Shown: positions 50,001 to 64,000 of the stretch, piece by piece
Layout: each line of letters opens with the position of its first letter
Numbering within the stretch: the first letter of the stretch is position 1
Origin: Membranipora membranacea
Lineage: Eukaryota > Bryozoa > Gymnolaemata > Cheilostomatida > Membraniporidae
Assembly (NCBI GenBank): GCA_914767715.1
Contig: OU612065.1
Coordinates: 21,390,001-21,454,000 of the forward strand
Reading direction: 5' to 3'
Length of the DNA: 64,000 nt
Made by a program: the position numbers and the translations under genes
Notes under the pieces: generated by a model
Database searches by the model: none
Told to the model about the DNA's origin: nothing
What the model saw: only the letters and a program-made list of their open reading frames with translations

Positions 50001-53000
50001 TGGTAATTGGCAAGCCACAACAAATGTGGCTTACCAAATGGACCATAGGGCCATAAATTTGATAGATGGGCCAAAGAGAACACAGTATAAGTACTGTGTA
50101 AATTACATTCATGTATTTTGTAATGTGTTTCAATGACTGCACGGCGGATTGGACACCCAAGATCTGAGAGAAAAAGAAACTGATCGATAAAAAATTTAAG
50201 ATGAAATCTTACTAGAATGGTCATTAACTGTAGTAGTTAACAAGTTTGGGTAACTATTCACATCTGGAGTTAATATCCCACGTCACACCTTCGCTTATCT
50301 CGCCCTCGATCAGGTAGTCGAACGATTGCGAAACTTAACATCAAATTATTAATTGGGAGCGAGGTTTGCAATAAAAAACGGAGCAAGACGGTAATATTTT
50401 ATTTTTTCGATTATTTTTCAAATAACTTATAGTTAAAAATGAGCTGGCTTGTCTACTAAAACTGTCTGAAGCCTTAACTCAATATGAAGCTGGTGATGAA
50501 CAATTTGTTCACCTTCAGAAGCGTCATAAATAAAAAATAATAAGGTTTTTCCTGTTATGATTTAACAGTTTTTGACAAGAATGTTCTCTATGTAATGAAT
50601 GAAGGACAATTTGTCAATCTGTTAAGATGAAACAAGGAAATTAACTAAATAAGGAATTATGGAATTTGATATTTCAATATAGCTGGCTGACTAACACTGA
50701 CTAGGGAATATGGTATTCATCCATACCTGCTAGCTCTTCCTATAGCTTACTTGTGACAGAAATAAAGCAACTTAAGATTATCAGTCCGACCAACTGCTCT
50801 TAGGAAAGTTTGTGGAAGTTTGCTGTACTTTACACTTCTCTGCTTCTCCATGACAGGAGCGCTGTCTATCACCAGATGATTTTTAGGGATGAGAAACATC
50901 CTCAAACAGTAAAATCAAACGTAACAGCTCCACACGAACACTGCGCAACAATCGACAGAGATGTATGCCACCAGCTTTTTTGTCAGATATGCGATGTAGT
51001 TTTTGTGTCACACTAATCCATTATAAACCCCATGGTTTCTGCGAGAGCTTCATAAAAACTTATTATACTATTAAAAAACTCATTATATTTTGTTAATTCG
51101 CAAATATAAATATGGAGCTTTTTTTCTTGCATTTAGAATTTAGAGTGTGTCGGTGCCTTTCATCCGATAACTTCTGACATCATATACCCTCACCAATGTG
51201 TGAGTGTGCGGTTACTTTGGGGATTTACGTTGTTATGTAATACATCATTGTTTCCTTTCATGTACATCAGTTTTTCAAAATGAATGTTTGTAGCCATTCA
51301 TCTTAATTAATCAGGCCACTCTCTGACGTATGGTTAACTCGATGTTTGATCTTTGCGGTGTTATTGACTGATTTTCCGGTTCGAAAAAACTAGAAGAAAA
51401 TTCATCAATTAATGTGGTTCAGAAAGTTTTTTACCATCTGTTTCCACCAGTAAATTAGTTTGCCTTCTCCGACTGTCCTCTGACGTTGAGTTGAATACAA
51501 CAATCTAATTAGATTATGGTCCTATTCAACACAAATTGTCTCTCAGCAGTTTTTTTAGCAATCATGGCTGCAACTTGAGCCAGGCATCTGTATTCACTGA
51601 AGATCAACACGATCGATCGCATGAAGCAAAAGTTCTTCACAAAGTATTTGTAATCAACGCCAATGCGGTTCTATTCATTGTAACCAGGACATTAATGCCA
51701 TGATTACCTGAGCTAATGAAGTTTAATTGTTTTAACAAAATGGCAATAATCTTTTTATGTCATTCTTCCTAGAGGCAACATAATGTCAAAATTAAGCTGG
51801 TATATAATGTAAATCCATTTGCGAGTATTGATGTGTTCTCTTTTTTGTGCAATCGTAGTTCAAAATGTAAGCGAAGCAAAAGGCTGAGAGTTGTTTAATT
51901 TACGAAATGATGATGTGCCAGTCGTGGTGGAGAAGTTATCACATAGATTACTGGTGAAAACCACAAATAACATAATCTATCTATACGGACCAAAGATCAA
52001 AGGAATATATTAATCATATATGAGGCTTCGTTTTAAACCTACATGGCTTGCCAAGAGGTAGAATTTTTCTCCACCGCTTGATTGATGAGAAAAATTGGCT
52101 GTCATCGCGAAACATCAGAGCGTGGGGAATGCCAGAAATCTCATAACAAAAAATTTCGCCTCACCATCAAGCAAACAGGAATGTCTCATGCCAATGTCAA
52201 GTCTTACATCACCTGGTACGAAGCTCGACTGTTACTCAGTCCAACTCTCTAGATCAATCAGTGTTAATTATCAGAAACACATACACCATGTAACGATGCT
52301 GATTAAAATATTAATATGGTAATAATTATTATCGTCTTTGATTTACAAATAGATTAAAACTATAAATTAGTCTCAGCAGATTTACTATGGTTTTCTTCGA
52401 GATTAAACACATGATTTCACAAACCTTGACCACTAGCGTTTTACCAAAAAATTCTCGTTTAATTTCCCAAAGACCAATTTCATACCGACCACTCGCTTGC
52501 GGAAAACAAATTCTCAGAAAAACCTAAAACCATGCCCATCGCCCCTGCGTGATTCCGTATCTAGGACGGGTTGGCAATGGAGGTGAAGTTGAAAACAACT
52601 CCACCTAACATAGCTGTTGATGATTTTACGACTCCCACGGGTTTCCCTCTGATGTTGTCTGTTGATTTGATAGCCAACTTTTAACTATCAGTGACTTCCT
52701 GTTTCCTCGATTCCTTTTCCTTTTTTCAAGTCAGGTTTCTTTTGCCTTATTAAGTCTTTGAACCACCTATCTCCACCTATCAACTTCTCTAGGGCCTCCT
52801 TTTCACTTTAGAACTAAAACTGATACAAATCAAGTGAGAGAGTTTTTGCGAGGCTTATCGTTGATCTGGTTTGTGATATCAGCGGATAGCTTGAAACATC
52901 AATATCCATCACTGATAAAAAGGGAGAGCGAATACCCTGGAGTAATTAAGAGTGAAAGCTTGCATCATAGTTTAATTTGGCAGTGAGGCATCCACCATAA

Positions 53001-54781
53001 AGACTGCTTAAACGGAGCTGAAAACTACTAACCATAATAAATGTGTCGATCTCACGGAGAATCAAGATTCAGTATCAGGACTTTGCAGTTTGGGTCCGCA
53101 TATTGAATGGTGGTGCTTGTCACTTTGATGCAATCAAGGAATTTCATCTCAGAATATCAAACATGGTGTCATGGATTTGGGTGTCAGAATTACGGGTAAA
53201 TATTTAAGTAGCTTTTTGAAACCTGTCCCCTTCTATTTCAGCCAGAAGCAGTATCTGTTTATGACGTATATGGTAGCCAACAGCCAAAGTTACTTTCGTG
53301 TTTACATGTAATAAAAGTTCCCACGATTTAACCAACTTTTATAGTCTAGCTGATGCAAGCTTTGAGACTGGAACCTCGTCGGCAAGGGCAAGACATGTAC
53401 AGCATGAGGATGTTTACATCTGAACCTGCCTCTAGTGGCGCCGCGACCGACCTGCTCAATTTTTACCCTCTGCTCTGCCTGTGATATGTTGGTGATAGGT
53501 TTTATGTGGTTTAAGCTTCCTCTTGATCTAATTAAAATCCTGATGAGCGGCTGTATTAATCAGGATATTCGCCAGCCTTCAAATCCTCATCATGGCTTAA
53601 AACGTTTACAGCCTATGTTTATTCTCACAAGTTACACATAATCATGCATTATATTTATAGAGGAGCCCAGAAATCACCTATTTACAAAGATATTGTAATC
53701 GCAGCTGTGACATGATCATCAATCTAACTATTCTTAAATTCCGTGTAAAAACAGGGAAACTAACTTAGTCAGTTTAGAGATTTTTATCTGGTGTAAATCA
53801 CTCGTTGGTTACACGCATCGTCGACTAATGAATCAGTAACATGACCTGCATGGTATCTTGTTTTTTTTATGGAACAGTGGAATGAAAACTGAAATGGAGC
53901 AGGAAAGTTAATTTTTCTTCGTTTTTATTCCAACAAAAGACATGGTTGTTTCTACTTTACAAATTTACAATTGATTTGCTATATCATGCGTAGGTGAAAA
54001 GACTGACTGCACCGCGTCAAGGCATCTATCAGACGCGGCGATGTAAAAAGAGGACTGATTTCCATCAGTTAAGACAAAGTTCCTATGGGGAGGACAAAAA
54101 TGAAAAGAGATTCAATGCAACTGCTGCAGTGTAGTACATGAAGTTAGGCGTGAGATCACTTTCTCCAATGTTAGTGAAAAGCCGTAAATACACAACATGA
54201 GCGAGTAACTCCAAACAAAATATTTTAGGCAATTTTGAGAGCTGTAAGGCTGAGGATTGAAAAACAAAATATTATGACAGTCTGATTGAGTATGGTTAGG
54301 GGTTAGTCACATTGCGCTGGAGAAGGACATATTGGCTCCATGGGTTATAAAAAAATTGCTAAAAAATATCGATGAGTTGATTAGACAAAAAGAAAGTTAT
54401 TGAAAACTAAATATATATGATACATAAAGCGACAGCATTTTCGATGCTGATGCTCAAACTTTTGAGCAATAAATCAGTGTGCTCAATGGTCAGAAAAAAA
54501 TAATTCTCAAAGAACCGAATTCACAGCTCAGCAACATTATTGGCTGCCCTTACAGCAACAGACCTGTACATGAACCTCCTTTTCATCACATGAAAGTAAT
54601 ATTCATTACCGCCAACCTATTGATGAGCTGAGTCAGAATTGCGGATCTATTGGCCAGTTTTCAAATAAATTAATGAAAAAATGAGGAAAGCTGAATGTGA
54701 ACTAGCTGTTCCCTGCCGTAGTTGTGCTCATTGCTCCAACTGATTCACAAGAGAAGTAAAAGTGAGACTACTTTGCTCCCT

Positions 54782-57396
<2,615 letters not shown>

Positions 57397-60300
57397 CTGT
57401 CAAAAGTCTGTGTGTATTTGCCTTTCCTAAACCTCCACAGCCTAGTTTTACCAACCAGCCACTGAGCCGCCTTCTGATTGGCCAACGCTTCTAGCTGAAG
57501 CCTTCATATTAAAATCATTCAGTGATGATCCCCAGCTGTACGTGTTGTTAGATAGATCGGTCTTTATAATATATCCTATAATCATTATTTTGTGGTAATA
57601 ATGTCAGAAATTAAAATGAATACAAGTGCAGCTCACAAGTTCTTTTAACTTAGTAGATCAGGACAATAGAGGAATAGTCCCATAAAATTGATACTAAAAC
57701 ACTAATGTGTTTCTAATTGTTTGGTATTTTGGCAAGACCATAATTACGACATATCTGCCAGGTTCATTGACTGCCAGTGAATATCTCTATGTCGAATAGT
57801 TTATTGGTATGAAATGTGACTAATAATTCCAATGCTGCCCAATGGCTAATTCTTAATTTTTATACAGTTTAACATGACCAAAATAATTAAGAGCTAGCAT
57901 AAGTTAATTTTGACTGACCTCAAACTGTAATGGATACTGTAAACAAGCTCTTATCAATGTGTTAGGAATCATACCTTATGTACGTTTATGCCTATCAGGT
58001 AAAATTCTGAATAGAATACACCCAGCTAAATGCATGTCAGTACTGTACAGTATGCCATGAACTATGGCTGCATTGTTGCTGCTGACATGAGCAACGTTAT
58101 TGTAGGAAATGCTTACTTTTTTTAACATCAGTCATCATTGTCTGTCAATAGGTGTTGCAAATGTGAAATACAATTTACTCTTGATATTCATTTCTTGCCT
58201 TGGTCAATGACTTTTTGAATCTAGATGTATTTTTCCTCTTTACATTTTTTCGTGATTCAAAAAAACATTCTGATATCTAACATCTCTCCCCTTTTACTCG
58301 GCTGTAGTTACCGCTTAGACGGTCAACGCCCAAAAGCAATTTAGTCGCAATTGGTATAAGACGATTTTTAAATGAAGCTGCAGGTAACATGGAGGTATTC
58401 CTAAGACAATTATCTCTTCTGCATCAATCAATCCTACATCAAAACTTGAAATAAAATAAGATTTACCGCAGATTAAAGGATTATCTTGAGGAACATGTTT
58501 TCAACCAGCTCTTGAGGACCGGAGGACACGGTAAAAGGTAACTGGAATGAAAATAGAGTTTTAATGAAAAATAATCTTGTGGATGGTGCGCGCAGTTAAA
58601 AATTGAGGTTTTCTGTGTAAGGTTATATACTTAGGATAATATAATTAAAAGATAATAAATGTTTGGTAAAAATCATAGATTATACAATTTTTAGTTCTCA
58701 GTGCATCTAGGTACCCGTAGTACAAATTTAGGAGGTTGGTAGCAAACACAAATACCTTATATGTTCCATCATATCATATGCCCCAGGTTATCAGCAGCAG
58801 TAAGAAAAGGTACCATGAAAGTAAGAGAAAAATACAAAAAATGTATTACAAAGTCTTTGGCTCCGCCATGATTAAATTATTATAGCACATTAAAATAGCA
58901 ATAATAGTTTTACCAACCAATAAAATATTTATCAGATCGTTAAATTTGGAAAGTCAATAAAAATTGGGGATCCACTTAATCATAATAAAAATAATAGGCG
59001 ATATATATAGTAATATCAAAATGTCCACAGATACTTTGGTGATCACCCTTGCTAATTTATTTGAATTTATAGGATTGAATGTTTCACAGAATTCATATTA
59101 ATGAATGTATGCTACAATTTACAACTTTTGAGGGATTGACTAAAATTGACAAGTCAGCACGATAAAGAAGGAATACTGTAGCCAAAATATATCAGAGTAC
59201 AACTATTAGCGAACCACGCTAAATGCGCTAGACTTTACAAAATAGGGGACTGCGGGCGGGCGCGAGACTGTAAACTGATGTAACTTGGACACTAATGTCC
59301 TTCATAAGTCTAGCAAATTAAGCATACTTTGCTAAACTGCTTTATACCATGTTTTCATCCTGTATTATGGACTAATGTGTAATGGCCACACACATATTGG
59401 CCAGTTGCTTCATAGTAATGCAGTTTTTACTCTTTTGAACTTTTTTCACCATCTGCCTTGCCTGATTGATAGCCCTAATAGGGGAATTATTCTGTCCTTA
59501 ACACCTGTTAATTCGATTTAGAAAGTATTAATTGCAGAAATTTAGATAATCATAATTACGATTATAATCCTGTAACTATCATTGATTTTCAGCTTTCGAT
59601 ATAATATAATGGTAGGTATTTGCAAAAGCTACGCAGACTTATCGAAAGATATGGTAAAGTATCGCGAGTCAACTATCCCTTATCCACAAAAAATGAAGAA
59701 TAGATAACTGTGCTACTGCGTTTAACATAGCGCAGCGCAAACATCAGGAATAAGGAAGTAGCCTACCAAATTAATAAAACCAAGCCGCTTATAGATTGCT
59801 AGAGTCTGAGACTTTTATTTATTGATGTTCAGTTTGTTTTCTGACCTTCATTGCAGAGTTTGCCGCGTCTCTCATGACCGCATTAGTGTTGACTAGGATT
59901 TAGCGGTAGGCAACGTTGGGCGGTGATGGTTCAAAACACAGAATCAGTGAGAGGAAATAAAGTTTGGTTTTAATTGATGGCATATTAAAGTTTCAAGTTC
60001 ATCAGTTGTCTGAATGGTTCTGCATTCAATACACCAATGATTTGGAACATTTCCAGGCAGGTAAACCCATTCTGGCCACCAGACAAAAATATGTGGGCTG
60101 TATAAGGGACCAAAAACGGTGCACCCTTTGACCAGAGCTATAGAAAATTGTTTTATTACTAATTTGAGTATTGTGGTATTTGGATGAGTTTATTAATTGA
60201 TTTAGCTGGTGGGTCACTGTTGTTTCTTGGTGAAAGCCTAATGGTAATGTCATTTAACTGAAATAACCTTTTAGTACAAAGTACTTCCCTGGTCATAAAA

Positions 60301-63300
60301 ACTACCAATGCCTGTGGCCTGCTTTGTACTTCAGTAGAATATGCTGCCTGGTTTGCGCATTGTAATCATGGCCTGCTGCTGCCAGTGGTTTAGAAGTCAG
60401 GTGTCATACCATATGACTCAGATACTGCACCCATCACAGCTTTCTCCTCCCTACAGCCTGTACTGAACTTAACTGATGGTAAATTCATTGTTTTGGTTGC
60501 TGCTACCACAAAGTTAACATGGCCGCCAGTAATCATCATTGTCTTATGAACTTTGACTAATTAAGATCTATCATCATTTTTGGTTTGACATAAAGCAGAT
60601 GTATAACAGAAGTGTCGATTGGGGCTTTTAAAATAACATAATAATTTGATTGATTATTATAAGTACCAAAGCATTGAATGGCCATGATATCACTGCGGAA
60701 ATATTTATATCACAAGCAAGGATATATCTGGTTTATATCCTTCTTGCTCTGTCTTTATATGCTTTGCAATAGCTCTAAACTTCAAAATATAAATATTTAC
60801 TTGCTGAGCTATGTGTACACTCTAGGTTTTCATCGATAAAGCAAACCCAAACAATGCTAAGCTGCAAACTTAATTATCTTCCCTGAAATTACTACCCAAC
60901 CCGCTGGCCGAACCATCTGTGGTAACACCTTCCCTGTGTCTCGATCGCTCCACTGTCGCCAACCCTGAGCGATGGCTGTGGATTAACAAGTAATTAAAAA
61001 CTGGCGGCGCTTCGCAAATTCCTCAAAAAGACTATAATTTTAAATTTTTACCAGCATAACAAATGACCTGTCAACTTGTGCTTTGATGTGCTGTTTTATG
61101 GCGGATAATATTTTTAGCCTGGTTGTTATGGAACAGCTCTCGCCAGGTTAGCTGGTTTACCATCTAAACCATCCTACCCTCCGCAGAGCTGAGTCTGAGG
61201 CAGAACTTTTCTGGTTTATCGCTTGTAGCCATCTCTGAATCACTACCACTACCCTCCTGTAGATCGACAGATAACGGAAAAGTTTTATTAATAATCAACT
61301 ATATATCTGATAAATCACTCTCGGCAAAATGAGTTGATAAAGTTCTTATCTGATCAGAGAAAAAAAAGAGCCTGAAGCATAAACTCGCTTCAGTGCGTGC
61401 GAAAAGCACAAACATCGTTAACATTGGGCTACGGACCCCTAAATTCTAGATTACACCCCAAATTGACCGAACACGGAAATGTGTTACTAATTAGTTTCAT
61501 TTCATTGTTTAGTCTATTCATTGTAATGCAGTTTTTTGAGTCATAGGATCCAATAATGTTTACAATGGTAATTTATGCGTTAATGATTGTTTTAAGGCCC
61601 TTGATCGCCAATGTGTTGTGGTGCTTTTGGTTTATTATTGGCATGGTTATGACATTTTATCCAGGATAATTGAGCCTACTTTTGACATTTATGCAAACCG
61701 GAGACACTTTGGTGACTACTGCGATATTGTTATGTAACACGTCTACATTGGTCTTTAGAACTGGCAGTGGATGCCCCTATTAACGCCACGGTGTACATGG
61801 TCACCGATGTGAATTATTAGCGACTTAATAGAGATTGATTATGGACAATGCGATGATGGATATGATCCCATATTCTTATGAATGAAGTCTGAACTAAATT
61901 ATAAATTGATAATTGTGTGAATTACTGCATAATATTACGCTGTCTTAATTTGGGCTTCGATACCATAGAGGTGACATATTTTGAAAAGTTCAAGAGGCAC
62001 GCTTCAATGTCTACAAATTTATACACGCAAGCAAATTTAGAAAAATCAAGGCTGGATGGTTATCTTCAATATTATCGAAAAGGGAGTACCATAATTTTCA
62101 AAATTTAGGAATTTAAATTTTTTCTTAAAATTGTATGTAAACTTCGGCGAATGTTGTTACAGATCTTATTGCACAATGATTATATTGCTGCACATTTTCA
62201 CTTTTCCGTAATCTGATTACTGCAATAATCCGTGACTGTAGACAGTATCTAGTCTGGTCTTTTCTAAGCGTAAGTGACTTGATGCAATACTGTAAATAGG
62301 AGCTGTTTACAGAACAGACCTAGGAAAGGGCATTTTTTCAATTAAATGCACCACAAGATTATTGCATCATTATCTCCAGACATTTTATGATGGTTGCATC
62401 AAAGTTTTCTTTTTGTAGATTTATTCAACATACATGTTGATGACAAAGGCTGGGTGCTAAGATGGGGTCTTTGGGTATTTCTTAATGAATATGTAGGCCA
62501 TTTCCATTAAAAACACTACCACAATTTCTTTCTAATGAGACAAGAAGTGCATGTTGGTTTTGTTTACCGCATAATTACCAGAGCAGCTACAATAAAGTTG
62601 AAGCTGGTGGATGAAGTCAGAACAGGGTTTACCCTGTTCTGACTTCATCAGTATAATATTGGCTTTAGGGCCTAGTTATACATAAGGTTAATGGGATGTT
62701 AGCTAGCATCAATTTTAGCTAGAAATGGTGGGAGTTCATAAATTAAGTTGACTAATTGTTTTTCATAAATTTTAGCTATTACAAGAATGTGCAAATAGGC
62801 AAACATTTCCTGCTGCAATTACTTTACTACTCTAGGGTGGGTTGGTAAAATCTTCTTTGTAAATATGGGAGTCAAAAAAGGGAAGGGAAGTAAAATACTC
62901 TAACTGGAATGCGACCACGAGTTTGCCCGTAATGATGTTTTTTTCAAAAGAAAAAAAAAACAAATTAGCTAGCCGCTACCTTAGGTACCTTATTATCGGT
63001 AAATACCCGCCGCTATGACGCAGGGCTGAAATAATATACAGATATTTAACTTGTTAATCTCTGCCCACATCCCCACGGTATGGCTTCCCGACCACGTGCA
63101 GACCAGAGCCAGTGACGATTAGGCGTGGAGGCTCGGTTGTGGTCGTACTGTAGTTGATTGCTGTCAGGGCGTTTATTTCACTTCCTTATTAGCAATAGGT
63201 AGTATTGATAATATATATAGACGGGAAATCTTGATCAATATTGATTTCAACTACATCAATCTCACTCAACATGTCGGCACAACTAACACCATTCAATGTT

Positions 63301-64000
63301 TTTATTGCTAATTAATTTTTTATAACCTTTAACACTCAACCTGAAGCATGAAAATGAATTCAGCAACATTTAGCTGGTGGGCTAATTGCACAATAATCTC
63401 TGCAAATGTTATAAAAGTGTTAATGGTGGCATATCTAACATTACCGAGATCCTGAATGATCAATTTACCTCAGCAAATGTCTTTCAAGAATTTTCACCCA
63501 AATGTTAACAGTTTCATTCACATTTCATTCCCTTATTCCCACCAGCCTGGATAGCAAAGCAATCCTTAACTTGATGCCCACCAAAAGTTAAAAAAGCAAA
63601 AATCAGAGTCAGGCTGCTCGCCTGCGCTAGACAGTATGGCAACACCCAGCCGCTGCTGCACAGCATACACAGCTGTGCTTAGAGGTGAATAACACAAAGA
63701 ACCTGCAATGTGAAATAATGATATTCTAGACTAAAACACAGTCACCAATCTCATTTCCATCTGATGCCACCAATCATAGAAACCGGAGAAAATGGTGTGG
63801 AGAATAGGTGCAATAATTTAATGTATTTTATGTACAACAAACCAGAAAAGAAATATTTTTAGTGATTTACCTTTATAACCTCACTTTTTTGTAATCAACA
63901 AATCCTGTGGCACCACCAGGTAGCTTATATTATCAGCTTACTAGATTCCGATGCCACATTTAAATCAGAATTTGGTGCCAGGTAAATTGGAGAAGAGTCT
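57397..64000. other. upstream of Lox5: no gene seen
   Basis: About 6.6 kb of AT-rich sequence. No homeobox exon of Antp or Lox4 is visible. ORFs (for example 60026-60253 and 61917-62108) are short and motif-free. A minus-strand TATTATAAAG near 57570 could be a TATA-like element for Lox5, but it is weak. A perfect palindrome lies at 62610-62649. Confidence 0.5.
62610..62649. repeat. perfect 40-bp palindrome
   Basis: GATGAAGTCAGAACAGGGT-TT-ACCCTGTTCTGACTTCATC: 19-bp perfect arms with a 2-base centre. No coding context. It would form a cruciform or a tight RNA hairpin. Confidence 0.92.

Larger units (their letters stand above)
43821..54781. other. 11-kb non-coding region between miR-10 and Lox5
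   Basis: This is where Hox5/Scr would be expected. No homeobox (WFQNRRMK) or hexapeptide (YPWMK) coding segment is visible on either strand. It contains a tRNA-like SINE head (45.4 kb) and a repeat cluster at 46.9 kb. Frames such as 47337-47651 and 46136-46363 lack recognisable domains. Confidence 0.55.

Overview
The window is animal nuclear DNA: AT-rich, with intron-split genes, consensus GT/AG junctions, foldback transposons and tRNA-derived SINE-like repeats. It covers the anterior end of a Hox cluster and its flank. The best clue to the lineage is the Hox gene at 54.8-57.4 kb. It has the KLTGP motif just after the homeodomain that marks Lox5, so the animal is most likely a spiralian (lophotrochozoan). 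All gene models below were assembled by eye from splice sites and reading-frame phase.

Left flank (0-16 kb): the 5' half of an SLC13-type sodium/anion cotransporter (minus strand, running off the left edge); a complete 12-exon gene for a 573-residue protein I do not recognise (minus); and a complete three-exon seipin gene (plus). The last two are head to head, about 1.4 kb apart. No Hox1/labial is present. Seipin lies tail to tail with the first Hox gene.

Hox region (17-57.4 kb, all minus strand, anterior to posterior from left to right): a Hox2/proboscipedia-like gene with its homeobox split by an intron at codon 44/45; a 572-residue gene with a very divergent homeodomain (WLNNHR instead of WFQNRR) in the place where Hox3 is expected; Hox4/Deformed; a miR-10 hairpin; and Lox5. 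No Hox5/Scr homeobox is visible between Hox4 and Lox5, although miR-10 is still there. The 57.4-64 kb stretch has no gene I can support.

The Hox genes encode homeodomain transcription factors that pattern the body axis. Hox2, Hox4 and Lox5 have recognisable PBC-binding hexapeptides (degenerate in Hox2). miR-10 is transcribed on the same strand. The non-coding space holds two copies of a TA-flanked foldback MITE, several near-perfect palindromes, at least one family of short foldback elements and two tRNA-like SINE heads. The most unusual item is the divergent homeobox gene at the Hox3 position, which may be a fast-evolving Hox3 derivative like insect zen/bicoid but could be something else.
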